Shown here: in pieces, positions 30,648 through 40,518 of the stretch
Layout: every line of letters begins with the position of its first letter
How positions within the stretch are numbered: the stretch's first letter is position 1
Assembly: GCF_030651185.1 (NCBI RefSeq)
Contig: NZ_JAUSCJ010000004.1
Location: 1 to 64,000 of the forward strand
DNA from: Phenylobacterium sp.
GTDB lineage: Bacteria > Pseudomonadota > Alphaproteobacteria > Caulobacterales > Caulobacteraceae
Direction of reading: 5' to 3'
DNA: 64,000 bases
Notes under the pieces: model-generated
Told to the model about the DNA's origin: nothing
The model's database searches: none
The model's input: only the letters and a program-made list of their open reading frames with translations
Program-made: the position numbers and the translations under genes

Positions 30648-30668
30648 GTCGGAAGCCTTGGAGAGAAC

Positions 30669-30971
30669 TTAAAGCGCGCGCTCGGAAGCGGTCTCGTAGG
30701 CGAAGAGCCTGCGGTCGCCAACACCGAACTGGGGCCAGGACGCCCGCCACGTCGCCATGTGCGGCTGCTGGAAGTGGGCTTCGATGGCGGCCTGGTCGCG
30801 CCAGGCCTCATAGACCCGGATCAGGCCGGGGTCGGCGACGTCCTGGGCGTAGGAGTATTCAAGGCAGCCGTCCTCGGCGCGGCTGGCCGCCAGCATGGCC
30901 AGCATGTGCGGCCGGAAGGCTTCGAGGTTCTCCGGCGGGACGCGGACGGTCCCGGCGATGATGACGCTCAC
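30669..30971 (-). CDS. Antibiotic biosynthesis monooxygenase-type (quinol monooxygenase-like) protein
   Basis: A 100-residue ferredoxin-like ABM domain: [19 protein letters not shown], then [16 protein letters not shown] and [20 protein letters not shown]. The YgiN-like family oxidises quinols or degrades small aldehydes and peroxides; its role in the leucine operon is unclear. It lies between leuD and leuB, sharing an ATGA overlap with leuD (30968-30971). Confidence 0.85.
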   Translation of the reverse strand: MSVIIAGTVRVPPENLEAFRPHMLAMLAASRAEDGCLEYSYAQDVADPGLIRVYEAWRDQAAIEAHFQQPHMATWRASWPQFGVGDRRLFAYETASERAL

Positions 30972-31579
30972 GCCCGTTCCAGCCAGGGCTCGGACAGCGC
31001 CCGCTTGCTCTCATAGACGTCGATGTCCAGGGCGGCGGTCAGGGTCTCGCCGATGGCGTCCAGGCCCTGGAGCATCTTGGCCTTGCGCTGCGGGTCGATC
31101 TGGAAGCTGAAGGCCGCGCCCGAGGGCGAGACCACGGTCTGGGCCGCCAGGTCGACGGTGACCACGTGGTTGCCACCCTTGGCCTCCTCCATCAGGGCCT
31201 GGACCTCTTCGGGTTTCAGCACCACCGGCAGCAGGCCGTTCTGGAAGCAGTTGTTGTAGAAGATGTCGGCGAAGGAGGTGGAGATCACGCAGCTGATCCC
31301 GAAGTCCAGCAGGGCCCAGGGCGCATGCTCGCGGCTGGAGCCGCAGCCGAAATTGTCGCCGGCCACCAGGACGCCGACGCCCTTGTACTCCGGGCGGTTC
31401 AGGACGAAGTCGGTCTTCTCCACCCCCTGCTCATCGAAGCGGAAGTCGTAGAACAGCCCGCGGCCCAGGCCCTCGCGTTCGACGGTCTTGAGGAACTGCT
31501 TGGGGATGATCTGGTCGGTGTCGATATTGGCCATGGTCAGCGGGGCCATGCGCGCATCGAGCTTGGTGAAGGCTTTCAT
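30968..31579 (-). CDS. leuD: 3-isopropylmalate dehydratase small subunit
   Basis: A 203-residue swivel-domain subunit that pairs with Leu[21 protein letters not shown] is the N-terminal signature; [21 protein letters not shown] is the active-site loop. It overlaps both neighbours by 4 bp (ATGA): the secreted-protein gene upstream and the ABM gene downstream. Confidence 0.97.
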   Translation of the reverse strand: MKAFTKLDARMAPLTMANIDTDQIIPKQFLKTVEREGLGRGLFYDFRFDEQGVEKTDFVLNRPEYKGVGVLVAGDNFGCGSSREHAPWALLDFGISCVISTSFADIFYNNCFQNGLLPVVLKPEEVQALMEEAKGGNHVVTVDLAAQTVVSPSGAAFSFQIDPQRKAKMLQGLDAIGETLTAALDIDVYESKRALSEPWLERA

Positions 31580-32472
31580 CGGGTCGTCTCAGGCAGGGTT
31601 TGGGTGATTGTGTGGCGATCGACCATCTGAATGGTCTTGTCGTCAAACGACATGGCTGAGGACTGGGTGCAATCGATCTTCACGGCGAAGCCGCTTCGAA
31701 TGTCGATCTCACTTCGGCAGGTCCGCAAAGAATTCGGGTGCATCTGAGCTGCTGCCTCTTCAGCAGAAGCTACGCTTTCCGGGGATTTTCTCCGCGCACG
31801 TTCAATCAAGCTGTCTCGTAGAGATGCGGGATCGGGCGCTTCGCTCCAAGTCCACACAGCGCGTCCAGCGGCTGGATCGTAGAGGTCCAGTGTATTGGTG
31901 ATGTGCCACGTGACTGGTTGCCCGTTCTCCGTGGCTCGGGCCTGATCTTCCGAATAGGTCGAGCGCCCCTCCTCGAAGAACACGTCCTGCCCACGAGAAA
32001 TTAGGACGACATCACGGGTGATAAACCCCATCGCCACGCTCTTGAGAAAGTCGGGGCTCTCCGCAACGATGTCGTTCAAGGTTTCAACGGACATCCCGGA
32101 TTTTAGGAGTTCAGAGCGCGTCGCGGCCACAACCTCGCCCATGTTGCGGACGCTGACGGGCGTCAGAAATTCGTCGACCTCCAAGTCCACAGGAACACTG
32201 AGGGATTGAACGGGAAGGAGTTCCGGCGGACCTTTGCGCTGAACGTCGGCTGATATGGTCGTGACCACCAGCCGATCAGGCGCATGCCAGATGAGGCTCT
32301 TGGTTGTCGCGACAGTGATCCCGACCTCAAGTCCACCGGGACCAGTCGCCTGGGTGTCGCGGCGCGATGTGATGGTCCAAGTCGCGCCGTCAACCAAGTG
32401 AACCGGCAGGTCCTGCGCCAGAGCTGAACCTGAGCACCCAAGTGCGGCGAGCGCCAAGGCCGTAAACCTCAC
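31576..32472 (-). CDS. Exported protein of unknown function inserted in the leu operon
   Basis: A 298-residue protein from GTG 32472, with signal peptide [20 protein letters not shown]. The mature part is soluble and beta-rich, with segments such as [15 protein letters not shown] and [19 protein letters not shown] do not recognise it. GC is lower than in the neighbours: by hand count 34/60 in bases 31981-32040 against 47/60 in 33001-33060 in the next gene. Start and stop overlap its neighbours by 4 bp, so it is cotranslated despite its foreign composition. Confidence 0.75.
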   Translation of the reverse strand: MRFTALALAALGCSGSALAQDLPVHLVDGATWTITSRRDTQATGPGGLEVGITVATTKSLIWHAPDRLVVTTISADVQRKGPPELLPVQSLSVPVDLEVDEFLTPVSVRNMGEVVAATRSELLKSGMSVETLNDIVAESPDFLKSVAMGFITRDVVLISRGQDVFFEEGRSTYSEDQARATENGQPVTWHITNTLDLYDPAAGRAVWTWSEAPDPASLRDSLIERARRKSPESVASAEEAAAQMHPNSLRTCRSEIDIRSGFAVKIDCTQSSAMSFDDKTIQMVDRHTITQTLPETTR

Positions 32473-33326
32473 GGCGGCGCGCCTTGCTGGATGATCAGGG
32501 CCGGGGCCGAGGGCACGCCGGACCGCAGGGTGAAGACCTTGGTGCCGGGCTTTCGGCCCGTGCGCACCTCGGAGACGTCGAAGCCGGCCGCGGCGATCCG
32601 GGCGCGGGCGGCGTCGGCGTCGGTAACCCGCCAGGCCAGTCCGCCGAAGCGGTCGGGGGCGTCGGACACCGGGGTCTTGAGGCTGGCGCCCATCTCCACC
32701 ACGGCTGTGCCACAGCGGAAGAACAGCTGGCGCACGCCCCACTGATCGTTGGAACGGTCGAGGCGCAGGTCGAGGTTCAGCTTGGCGCCGTAGATGGCGA
32801 GCGCCCGGTCGGGATTGGCGGTGTTGATCACCACGTGGTCCAGCTCGCTGACAGCCGAGGCCCCGCTTTCGACAGGCGCCGACAGCGGCCAGGGCTCGCC
32901 GCTGCGGGGCGGATCCACCAGCAGGATGTTGAGGCCGCCGGTGTCCGCAGCGTTCAGGGCCGAGGTGGTCCAGTAGCGCTTGCGGCCGTCGTCGTGGGTC
33001 GAGCGGGTGGGTCCGGGGACGGAGCCGCGCAGGCCCCGGCGCTCGGCCAGTTTCTGAGCGGCTTCGGCGTTCTCCACCGTGAAGGCGATGGCCCAGATGC
33101 CCTCGCCGTGCTCGGCCAGGTGCTGGCGGATGGTGTCGCCGAAGGCGCCCTCACCGTGCGGGGTGATGACGTCCAGCGCCATGTTGGGCAGCTGGAACCA
33201 GGCGTGGCGCGCCCCGCCGTCGCCGCCGATCCAGTTGGGCTCGCGGCCCAACAGGGCGCGATAGCCGGCCACCGTGGCCTCCAGATCGTTCACCGCGAGC
33301 GCGATGTGATCCAGGCCGGTGATCAT
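32469..33326 (-). CDS. VOC family (glyoxalase-like) protein
   Basis: A 285-residue protein with two VOC repeats: [19 protein letters not shown] at the start and [19 protein letters not shown] near residue 170. This double arrangement is typical of glyoxalase_3/dioxygenase-like proteins; the metal ligands would be the His of each DH motif plus later Glu. Substrate unknown. ATG overlaps leuC's stop (ATGA), and its stop overlaps the GTG of the next gene (GTGA). Confidence 0.87.
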   Translation of the reverse strand: MITGLDHIALAVNDLEATVAGYRALLGREPNWIGGDGGARHAWFQLPNMALDVITPHGEGAFGDTIRQHLAEHGEGIWAIAFTVENAEAAQKLAERRGLRGSVPGPTRSTHDDGRKRYWTTSALNAADTGGLNILLVDPPRSGEPWPLSAPVESGASAVSELDHVVINTANPDRALAIYGAKLNLDLRLDRSNDQWGVRQLFFRCGTAVVEMGASLKTPVSDAPDRFGGLAWRVTDADAARARIAAAGFDVSEVRTGRKPGTKVFTLRSGVPSAPALIIQQGAPP

Positions 33327-34750
33327 TTCATCATCTCGCGGACATCGACGATGTGGCCGGCGATGGCGGCGGCCGCGGCCATGGCCGGGCTCATCAGGTG
33401 GGTGCGTCCGCCCCGGCCCTGGCGGCCCTCGAAGTTGCGGTTGGAGGTCGAGGCGCAGCGTTCCCCCGGCGCCAGGCGGTCGGGGTTCATCCCTAAGCAC
33501 ATCGAACAGCCCGGCTCGCGCCAGTCGAAGCCCGCGGCCTTGAAGATGGCGTCCAGGCCTTCTTCTTCCGCCTGTTCCTTCACCAGGCCCGAGCCCGGCA
33601 CCACCATGGCCCGCACGTGGGGCGCCACCAGGCGGCCGTTTAGGAAGGCGTGCTGGGCCACAGCAGCGGCGGACCTCAGGTCCTCGATGCGGCTGTTGGT
33701 GCAGGAGCCGATGAAGACCACGTCGACCTTGGCCTCGGTGATCGGCTGGCCAGCGGTGAGGCCCATATAGTCCAGGGCCCGCTCGGCGGAGATCCGCTTG
33801 TCGGGGGTGGCGAAGCTTTCGGGCGCCGGCACGTTTCCGGTCACCGCCACCACATCCTCAGGGCTGGTGCCCCAGGTGACGGTGGGGGCGATATCGGCGG
33901 CGTCCAGCACCACCTCGCGGTCGAACACCGCGTTGTCGTCGGTGAAGAAGGTCTTCCAGTGGGCCAGCGCCATCTCCCAGGCCGCGCCCTTCGGCGTGGC
34001 CGGACGGCCCACCATGTAGTCGAAGGTGGTCTGGTCGGGGGCCACGAGACCGGCCCGCGCCCCGGCCTCGATGGCCAGGTTGCACAGCGTCATGCGGCCT
34101 TCCATGGACAGGCCACGGATCGCCTCGCCGGCATATTCGATCACCGAGCCGGTGCCGCCGGCCGTGCCGATGACGCCGACGATGGCCAGCGCGAAGTCCT
34201 TGGCGCCGACGCCGGGACCCGGCGTCCCGTTGACGGTGACCCGCAGGTTCTTCGACTTCTTCTGGCGCAGGGTCTGGGTGGCCAGGACGTGCTCGACCTC
34301 CGAGGTGCCGATGCCCTGGGCGAGCGCCCCGAAGGCGCCGTGGGTCGAGGTGTGGCTGTCGCCGCAGACGATGGTCATGCCCGGCTGGGTGCGGCCCTGC
34401 TCAGGCCCCACCACGTGGACGATGCCGTTGCGGATATCGCCCATCGGGAAGAACTCGATGCCTGCGTCCTTGACGTTGCGCTCCAGGGTCTGGAGCTGCA
34501 GCCGCGCCTCCTCGTCGGCCACCGCGCCGACGCCGAGCGCCTGGCCCTCGGTCGGCACATTGTGGTCGGCCACCGCCAGCGTGCGGTCGGGACGGCGCAC
34601 GGGGCGGCCCGCCGCGCGAAGGCCGGCGAAGGCCTGGGGCGTCGTCACCTCGTGGATCAGGTGCAGGTCGATATAGAGGATCGCCTCGCCGTCTTGCTCC
34701 GCAACGACGTGAGCGTCCCAGATCTTGTCATAAAGGGTCTTGCCGGACAT
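33323..34750 (-). CDS. leuC: 3-isopropylmalate dehydratase large subunit
   Basis: A 475-residue aconitase-family subunit; isomerises 2- to 3-isopropylmalate with LeuD. The [4Fe-4S] cysteines are in [13 protein letters not shown] and [13 protein letters not shown]; the N-terminal [16 protein letters not shown] is typical. I use ATG 34750 (MSGKTL); the track begins three codons earlier at another ATG (MPPM) and both are possible. It is the first gene of the leu cluster here. Confidence 0.96.
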   Translation of the reverse strand: MSGKTLYDKIWDAHVVAEQDGEAILYIDLHLIHEVTTPQAFAGLRAAGRPVRRPDRTLAVADHNVPTEGQALGVGAVADEEARLQLQTLERNVKDAGIEFFPMGDIRNGIVHVVGPEQGRTQPGMTIVCGDSHTSTHGAFGALAQGIGTSEVEHVLATQTLRQKKSKNLRVTVNGTPGPGVGAKDFALAIVGVIGTAGGTGSVIEYAGEAIRGLSMEGRMTLCNLAIEAGARAGLVAPDQTTFDYMVGRPATPKGAAWEMALAHWKTFFTDDNAVFDREVVLDAADIAPTVTWGTSPEDVVAVTGNVPAPESFATPDKRISAERALDYMGLTAGQPITEAKVDVVFIGSCTNSRIEDLRSAAAVAQHAFLNGRLVAPHVRAMVVPGSGLVKEQAEEEGLDAIFKAAGFDWREPGCSMCLGMNPDRLAPGERCASTSNRNFEGRQGRGGRTHLMSPAMAAAAAIAGHIVDVREMMK

Positions 34751-34829
34751 GGGCGGCATGTAGGGTCGCAGGGGGGCGTAAGTCCAGCGTCCCGCGACGA
34801 ATTCCCGCGAGGCCGCGCAAGGATTTGCC

Positions 34830-35807
34830 TCAGGCTGCGGCTTTTTGGTCGCTTGGGAGGCAACCTTGACCCTGAAGCGCGACCCTAAGCGCCGTTTCGA
34901 GGGGGGTGTGGGGCTCCGCGCCGAGGGTTTTCACCAGCTTGGCGTTGTCCAGCAGGACAGTGTTGTCCCAGAGGTAGCGCATCTCGACGAGCTCGCGCAG
35001 CATCTCCACGAAGGGCGCCAGGGCGCGCAGGGCCAGCCACGGGAAGCGCTTCACGACAAGCCTGCGCCCCGCCACCCGCTCCAGGCCCGCGATCATCTCG
35101 TCGCCGGTGAGCTGATGCCCGCCGAACTGGTAGGCCGCGACGTCCGGCAGGGTCGCCTCGATCTCCGCCAGCCGGGCCATGGTCTCGGCGAGGTCGGGCA
35201 GATAGGCCCAGGCGTGACGGATCTCGCGGGGGCCGGGATAGCTGACGCTCTTCAGCGGCTTGTCCTTGGCCACCAGGCCCTCGGTCAGGAAGGAGCTGGC
35301 GCTGACCGGGCCGAAGAAGTCGCCGGCCCGGACGATGATCGTCCGCACCCCGGCGGTCGCCAGACGCCTTTCCATCGCCACCCGGATCGCGCCCTTGCGG
35401 GTCCTGGGATTCTGCGGCGCGTCCTCCGCCATCATCGGGAAGACGTCGGGGCCGTAGTTGTAGACATTGCCCGGGAAGATGATCCGCGCGCCCGTCGCCT
35501 GGGCCGCCGCGATGGTGGCCTCCAGCATCGGGACGGCCAGGCCTGCCCAATTCTTGTAGCCGGGCGGATTGGCGCCATGGACGATGACGCGCGCGCCGCG
35601 CGCCGCCGCCGTGACATCCGCGCCCGACATGGCGTCGCCCTTCACCCACTCGACGGCCTCAAGATCCACCGCCTCGCGGGCGGCCCGGGCCGGGTCGCGA
35701 TGCAGGCCGCGCACATGCCAGCCATGGGCCAGCAGGGCGGCGGCGACCTCGCCACCCACCGATCCCGTCGCCCCAATCACCAGTGCGGTCTTGTCTGAAG
35801 TCGCCAT
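34830..35807 (-). CDS. NAD-dependent epimerase/NmrA-like SDR
   Basis: A 325-residue extended/atypical SDR. The nucleotide loop is [17 protein letters not shown] near residue 10; a [10 protein letters not shown] segment contains the family Tyr. The body resembles putative epimerases of unknown substrate. It is divergent from the LysR-type gene at 35898 with a 90-bp spacer, the usual arrangement for a regulator and its target. Confidence 0.85.
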   Translation of the reverse strand: MATSDKTALVIGATGSVGGEVAAALLAHGWHVRGLHRDPARAAREAVDLEAVEWVKGDAMSGADVTAAARGARVIVHGANPPGYKNWAGLAVPMLEATIAAAQATGARIIFPGNVYNYGPDVFPMMAEDAPQNPRTRKGAIRVAMERRLATAGVRTIIVRAGDFFGPVSASSFLTEGLVAKDKPLKSVSYPGPREIRHAWAYLPDLAETMARLAEIEATLPDVAAYQFGGHQLTGDEMIAGLERVAGRRLVVKRFPWLALRALAPFVEMLRELVEMRYLWDNTVLLDNAKLVKTLGAEPHTPLETALRVALQGQGCLPSDQKAAA

Positions 35808-35897
35808 GTCGCCATCTCCTTGGAAGCGACGCCAAGATCGACCCCGGGGAGCTCAGACGAAATTGCGGATATCTGTGACTCAGCTATTCATAAGCGC

Positions 35898-36794
35898 ATG
35901 AGCGATCCGACCTGGGACCTGTACCAGAGCCTCCACGCCGTCCTGCAGGCGGGCAGCCTGTCGGCGGCGTCGCGTTCCCGTGGCCTGACCCAGCCCACCA
36001 TCGGCCGTCACATCGAGACCCTGGAGCAGCAGCTGGGCGCGCCGCTGTTCCTGCGCAGCCCCCGCGGCCTGACCCCCACCGACCTGGCCGTCAGCCTCAA
36101 GGCCCACCTTGAGGAGATGCACGCCGCCGCCGCCGCCGCCGCGCGCGACGCCTCGGGGTCGGCCGACAGCGAGAAGGGCTCCGTCCGCATCGCCGCCAGC
36201 CTGATTGTCGGCGTCGAGGTCCTGCCGCAGATCCTGGCCGGCTTCATGGAGCAGCATCCGGACATCGCCATCGAACTGGTGCTGTCCAACAAGATCGAGG
36301 ATCTGTCGCGCCGCGACGCCGACATCGCCGTGCGCATGGCCCGCCCGACCCAGGGCGCTCTGGTGGCCCGCAAGGTCGGCATGCTCGGGGTCGGCTTCTA
36401 CGCCACTCGGGGTTATCTGGACCGACGTGGGACGCCAGAGAGCCTCGAGGACCTGGAGAACCACATCATCATCGGCTTTGATCGGGAACGCCCGCCCCTG
36501 GAGGCGCTGACCAACATCGAATTTCCCCGCCCCATCACCCGCGAGATCTTCAATTTCCGCACCGACGACGACGCCGCCCAGATCTCGGCGATCCGGGCCG
36601 GCATGGGGATCGGCGGCGTCCAGCATCAGATCGCCCGCCGCGACGGTCTGGTCCCGGTGCTCTCCAACGCCTTCTCCTTCCAGCTGGAATGCTGGATCGC
36701 CATGCACGAGAACCTGAAGGGCAGCCGGCGCATGCGGCTGATGTTCGACCACCTTGTGGCCGGGTTCGGCGAGTATCTGAGCCCGGGCCGGTGA
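35898..36794 (+). CDS. LysR-family transcriptional regulator
   Basis: A 298-residue LTTR. The N-terminal winged HTH runs from DLYQSLHAVLQAGSLSAASR through LTQPTIGRHIETLEQQLG; the C-terminal periplasmic-binding-like domain follows. It probably controls the divergent SDR gene from the 35808-35897 spacer. ATG 35898 is the family start; the track adds 26 codons. Its stop overlaps the GTG of the next gene. Confidence 0.92.
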   Translation: MSDPTWDLYQSLHAVLQAGSLSAASRSRGLTQPTIGRHIETLEQQLGAPLFLRSPRGLTPTDLAVSLKAHLEEMHAAAAAAARDASGSADSEKGSVRIAASLIVGVEVLPQILAGFMEQHPDIAIELVLSNKIEDLSRRDADIAVRMARPTQGALVARKVGMLGVGFYATRGYLDRRGTPESLEDLENHIIIGFDRERPPLEALTNIEFPRPITREIFNFRTDDDAAQISAIRAGMGIGGVQHQIARRDGLVPVLSNAFSFQLECWIAMHENLKGSRRMRLMFDHLVAGFGEYLSPGR

Positions 36795-37186
36795 GCCTGT
36801 CGGGCGGCTGCCTCTGCGGCCAGGTCCGCTATGAGGCGCGGGGTCGGGCGCTGAACGTTCGGTGCTACCACTGCACCCTTTGCCGGAAGGCCAATAGCGC
36901 GCCGTTCTTCGCCCGCGCCATGTTCGCCGCCGGCGACATCACCCTGACCGGCGAGACCCTGGACTACCCGACGTCGGACCGCGTCATGCGCCGCTCCTGC
37001 GCCAGCTGCGGGACCCTGGTCTTCGCCCAGCCCAAGGACTCGCCAGCCCGCATCGCCATCAGCCTGCCGACCCTCGACGACCCGAACGCTCTGGCCCCCG
37101 AGATGCACATCTTCACGAGCACCAAATTGGCTTGGCTGAAACTGGACGACGGCTTGCCGCAATATCTGGAGAGGCCCCCCGCATGA
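36791..37186 (+). CDS. GFA family (glutathione-dependent formaldehyde-activating-like) protein
   Basis: A 131-residue zinc protein: GGCLCGQVRYEARG, CYHCTLCRK and SCASCGT provide the cysteine ligands of the Gfa/CENP-V fold. The GTG start overlaps the LysR stop (GTGA) and its stop overlaps the next GFA gene (ATGA). Most members have unknown substrates; formaldehyde adducts or glutathione conjugates are the model. Confidence 0.87.
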   Translation: MSLSGGCLCGQVRYEARGRALNVRCYHCTLCRKANSAPFFARAMFAAGDITLTGETLDYPTSDRVMRRSCASCGTLVFAQPKDSPARIAISLPTLDDPNALAPEMHIFTSTKLAWLKLDDGLPQYLERPPA

Positions 37187-37653
37187 GCCGTCTGCCGACC
37201 TTCCCCATCGAGGGCGGCTGCGCCTGCGGGGCCCTCCGCTACCGGCTGAACGCGCCGCCGATCGCGGTCTATACCTGCCACTGCGCCGACTGCCAGTCGC
37301 TGACCGGCAGCGCCTTTTCCATGGCCATGCCGGTGCTGCGCAAGGACTTCGAGATCACCAAGGGCAAGCCGGCCAACTGGCCGCGCCAGGCGGCGTCCGG
37401 GACGGTGATCCCTCAGCGCTTCTGCCCCGACTGTGGCGTGCGGGTGTTCACCGAGCCGCCCGGCGGGCCGCATTCCCTGACGATCCGGCCGGGAACCCTG
37501 GACGACACCAGCTGGCTGCACCCGGTCTCGGCCTTCTGGGTCTCCAGCGCCCAGCCCTGGGTGACCTTCGACGGGGACGTCCTGCAGTATGAGACCCAGC
37601 CCACCGACTTCGTCCCGGTGATGCAGGCGTGGAAGGCGTGGGTGGAGGGCTGA
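37183..37653 (+). CDS. Second GFA family protein
   Basis: A 156-residue homologue of the preceding gene's fold: EGGCACGALRYRLNAPP, CHCADCQSLTG and FCPDCGVRVF carry the cysteines. It is longer and only distantly similar to its neighbour, so this is an old tandem pair rather than a recent duplication. The gene ends 10 bp before a strong hairpin. Confidence 0.87.
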   Translation: MSRLPTFPIEGGCACGALRYRLNAPPIAVYTCHCADCQSLTGSAFSMAMPVLRKDFEITKGKPANWPRQAASGTVIPQRFCPDCGVRVFTEPPGGPHSLTIRPGTLDDTSWLHPVSAFWVSSAQPWVTFDGDVLQYETQPTDFVPVMQAWKAWVEG

Positions 37654-37661
37654 AACGAAAA

Positions 37662-37687
37662 CGGCGGCCCTGTCGCCAGGGCCGCCG
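37662..37687 (-). terminator. Terminator shared by the GFA operon and rplS
   Basis: CGGCGGCCCTG and CAGGGCCGCCG are perfect 11-bp arms around a 4-base loop. On the minus strand the stem is followed by TTTTCGTTT, so it is a good intrinsic terminator for rplS; it can also stop the plus-strand GFA transcript. Confidence 0.8.
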
Positions 37688-37712
37688 CTTGAAACTCGTA
37701 AAGTCCGAAGAC

Positions 37713-38126
37713 TTAGTCTTCGACGGTTTCCGCCGGGGTGACGGTTTCCGGCTTGGCCGCGCCGCCGGTGTAGGAGCGTTCGGCGATCCGGGCCGACTTC
37801 CCGCGACGGTCGCGCAGATAATAGAGCTTGGCGCGACGCACGACGCCGCGACGCTTCACCTCGATGGACTCGATCATCGGCGAGTGGGTCGGGAACACGC
37901 GTTCCACGCCTTCGCCGAAGGAGATCTTGCGGACGGTGAAGCTCTCGTTGATGCCGCCGCCCTGACGGGCGATGCAGACACCTTCATAGGCCTGGACGCG
38001 CTCGCGCTCGCCTTCCTTGATCTTCACGTTGACGCGAAGGGTGTCGCCGGCTTGGAATTCGGGAATCTTGCGGGTGGCGAGAAGGCGGTTGCGCTCTTCG
38101 TCTTCCAGCTGCTGGATGATGTTCAT
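37713..38126 (-). CDS. rplS: 50S ribosomal protein L19
   Basis: A 137-residue L19. It opens [17 protein letters not shown], with the RNA-binding [20 protein letters not shown] and a C-terminal alphaproteobacterial extension. It sits at the interface of the two subunits. It lies 26 bp downstream of trmD, the usual order in bacteria. rimM and rpsP are not next to trmD here. Confidence 0.97.
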   Translation of the reverse strand: MNIIQQLEDEERNRLLATRKIPEFQAGDTLRVNVKIKEGERERVQAYEGVCIARQGGGINESFTVRKISFGEGVERVFPTHSPMIESIEVKRRGVVRRAKLYYLRDRRGKSARIAERSYTGGAAKPETVTPAETVED

Positions 38127-38152
38127 CTAAGTCGTCCTCTAGGTCTTCGGGC

Positions 38153-38863
38153 TTAATCGCCCTTTGGCTGTTGATTGGCGGTTCGCCGCGCCCACAAGTC
38201 CGGCCGCTGCTTCCGCGTCGTCTCTTCGCGCTGCTCAGCCCGCCATTTCCGCACCAGGGCGTGATGGCCGCTCAGCAGCACCTCGGGGATATCCAGGCCT
38301 TCGAACGTCCGCGGTCGCGTATATTGCGGACCTTCGAGGAGCCCGTCCTCGAAGCTTTCTTCACTCAAGCTCTCGGCCTGCCCCAACACACCAGGGACCA
38401 GCCGCACGCACGCCTCGATCGTCACCAGAGCCGCCGCCTCGCCACCGGCGAGCACCGCGTCGCCGACGGCGACCTCCTCGAACCCGCGCGCGTCAAGCAC
38501 CCGCTGGTCCACCCCCTCGAACCGGCCGGCCAGGACGATCAGTCCAGGCCCGTCAGCCCACTTTTTTACCCTCGCCTGGGTCAGGGGCTGACCCCGGGCG
38601 CTCATGTACAAAAGCGGCCGTCCTCGCCGCTCCACGCTGTCCAGCGCAGAGGCGATGACGTCCGCTCGCATCACCTGTCCCGGGCCGCCACCCGCAGGGG
38701 TGTCGTCCAGGAAGCCGCGCTTATCCTTGGAAAATCCCCGAATGTCCACTGTTTCCAAGGACCAGAGCCCCTGCTCGCGCCAGGCCGTGCCGATCAGCGA
38801 AACGCCGAGCGGGCCCGGAAAGGCCTCGGGAAACATGGTCAGGACGGTGGCGTCGAAGGACAT
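38153..38863 (-). CDS. trmD: tRNA (guanine-N1-)-methyltransferase
   Basis: A 236-residue SPOUT methyltransferase that makes m1G37. MSFDATVLTMFPEAFPGPLG opens it; the trefoil-knot segments are VILAGRFEGVDQRVL-like (LIVLAGRFEGVDQRVLD) and VAVGDAVLAGGEAAALV; LSGHHALVRKWR is the C-terminal tRNA-binding motif. Divergent from tesB. Confidence 0.97.
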   Translation of the reverse strand: MSFDATVLTMFPEAFPGPLGVSLIGTAWREQGLWSLETVDIRGFSKDKRGFLDDTPAGGGPGQVMRADVIASALDSVERRGRPLLYMSARGQPLTQARVKKWADGPGLIVLAGRFEGVDQRVLDARGFEEVAVGDAVLAGGEAAALVTIEACVRLVPGVLGQAESLSEESFEDGLLEGPQYTRPRTFEGLDIPEVLLSGHHALVRKWRAEQREETTRKQRPDLWARRTANQQPKGD

Positions 38864-38970
38864 CTGCGGCTTTTGGACTATCGGGCCGCGTAATTCTACC
38901 GCCTTGCCCGAGCGCCGCTATGGGCCTAATCCGTCGCCTTTCGCACTTGCAGCATATTTCGAGACGCATA

Positions 38971-39837
38971 ATGGACACCCCCGAGAGCCTGCCCGAGACC
39001 CTGTCGCTGGAACGCCTGGAGCTGAACCTGTTCCGGGGCGTCAGCCCGTCCATGGGACCGGGCCGCATCTTCGGTGGCCAGGTGATCGCCCAATCCCTGC
39101 TGGCAGCCTACGAGACGGTCGAGGACCGGGTCTGCCACTCGCTGCATTGCTACTTCATCCGGCCGGGCGATCCCCGCGTGCCCATCGTCTTCGACGTGGA
39201 CCGGTCGCGCGATGGCGGCACCTTCACCACGCGCCGCGTGGTGGCCATCCAGAACGGCAAGCAGATCTTCAACCTCGCCGCCTCCTTCCAGGTGGTGGAG
39301 GACGGCTTTGAACACCAGATCCCGATGCCCGAGGTCCCCGGCCCCGAGGACCTGGAGGACGACTCCGTCAAGCAGCGCAAGATGATGGAGAAGGCGCCCG
39401 AGGCGATGCGCAAGATGATGTCGCGCCCGCGGCCCATCGAGATGCGCTCGGTCGGCCCGTCGTCCTGGACAAAGGGCCCCAAGCCTGCCGAGAACAGCGT
39501 CTGGTTCCGCGCCACCGCCCCGATCGGGACCGATCCGCACATGCACCAGGTGATCATGGCCTATGCGTCGGACATGAACATGCTGTCGACGGCGATGCGG
39601 CCGCACCGGGTCGAGTGGCAGACGCCTGGCCTGCAGTCGGCCAGCCTCGACCACGCCATGTGGTTCCACAAGCCGTCGAACTTCAACGAATGGCACCTGT
39701 ACCACCAGGACAGCCCCTCGGCCTCGGGTGGGCGCGGCTTCGTGCGCGGCTCGATCTATGACCAGAAGGGCGAGCTGGTCGCCTCGGTCACCCAGGAAGG
39801 TCTCATTCGGATGAAGAAGCCGGAAGAGAAGGCCTGA
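38971..39837 (+). CDS. tesB: Acyl-CoA thioesterase II
   Basis: A 288-residue double-hotdog enzyme. Conserved segments are RIFGGQVIAQSLLAA, HSLHCYFIRPGDP and, in the second domain, SLDHAMWFHKPSNFNEWHLY with the catalytic Asp. It hydrolyses medium and long acyl-CoA. ATG 38971 is the family start; the track adds 17 codons upstream. Confidence 0.94.
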   Translation: MDTPESLPETLSLERLELNLFRGVSPSMGPGRIFGGQVIAQSLLAAYETVEDRVCHSLHCYFIRPGDPRVPIVFDVDRSRDGGTFTTRRVVAIQNGKQIFNLAASFQVVEDGFEHQIPMPEVPGPEDLEDDSVKQRKMMEKAPEAMRKMMSRPRPIEMRSVGPSSWTKGPKPAENSVWFRATAPIGTDPHMHQVIMAYASDMNMLSTAMRPHRVEWQTPGLQSASLDHAMWFHKPSNFNEWHLYHQDSPSASGGRGFVRGSIYDQKGELVASVTQEGLIRMKKPEEKA

Positions 39838-39842
39838 TCCAA

Positions 39843-39865
39843 CCTTCTCCCGCAAGGGGAGAAGG
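39843..39865. terminator. Hairpin between convergent tesB and grpE
   Basis: CCTTCTCCC-GCAAG-GGGAGAAGG, 9-bp arms, of the widespread CTTCTCCC-type intergenic palindrome. It lies 6 bp after the tesB stop and 13 bp after the grpE stop. No T-run on either side, so its terminator strength is doubtful. Confidence 0.5.
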
Positions 39866-39877
39866 ACGCGCTCTTGC

Positions 39878-40516
39878 CTAGGCCTTCGTATCCACCGCCT
39901 CGCCGTCGTGGGAGGTGTCGTGCGAGACGTCGTTGGCGGCGTAGGGGTTGGCCGGACCGCCCGCGGGCTCACCGGCCGCGGCGCTCGGACCCGTCGAGCC
40001 CTTGGCGGCCACCACCACCATGGCCGGGCGGATCAACCGGCCCAGCAACTCGTAACCCGGTTGCAGCACCTGAATAACCCCGCCGGCGCCGACCTCGGTG
40101 GAGGGCTGCTCCATCATGGCCTGGTGCTGGTGCGGGTCGAACTTCACGCCCTTCTCGGGCTCGATCTTCTTCAGGCCATTGGTCTCAAAGGCGGTCTGCA
40201 GCGACTTGGCGGTCATTTCGACGCCGACGACGAAGGTCTTCACCACCGAGTCGGCGCTGTCGGCCGGCGCGGCGGCCAGGGCGCGCGACAGGTTGTCGGC
40301 GGCGGCCAGAAGGTCCTTGCCGAACTTCTGGATGGCGTAGGCCCGCGCGTCATTGGCCTCGCGCTCGGCGCGCCGGCGGGTGTTCTCCGCCTCGGCGGCG
40401 TAGCGCAGCACCTGTTCCTTCAGCGCCTTGTTCTCTGTGGTCAGGGCCTCGATATGGTCGATCGCCGCATCGGCGATGTCGTTGACGGCGTCGGCCGGCG
40501 TTTGATCGTCGGACAT
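39878..40516 (-). CDS. grpE: Nucleotide exchange factor GrpE
   Basis: A 212-residue cochaperone that resets DnaK. It shows the N-terminal acidic stretch, a long coiled coil (ENKALKEQVLRYAAEAENTR) and the C-terminal beta domain with GVKFDPHQHQAMMEQPS and GYELLGRLIRPAMV. ATG 40516 is preferred over the track's TTG 40522: it has AAGGA upstream, and starts 2 bases after hrcA's stop. Same transcription unit as hrcA. Confidence 0.95.
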   Translation of the reverse strand: MSDDQTPADAVNDIADAAIDHIEALTTENKALKEQVLRYAAEAENTRRRAEREANDARAYAIQKFGKDLLAAADNLSRALAAAPADSADSVVKTFVVGVEMTAKSLQTAFETNGLKKIEPEKGVKFDPHQHQAMMEQPSTEVGAGGVIQVLQPGYELLGRLIRPAMVVVAAKGSTGPSAAAGEPAGGPANPYAANDVSHDTSHDGEAVDTKA

Positions 40517-40518
40517 GT

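Noticed and set aside
36128-36142. GCC trinucleotide run in the LysR gene
   Set aside because: Encodes an alanine tract in a linker; ordinary for a high-GC genome.
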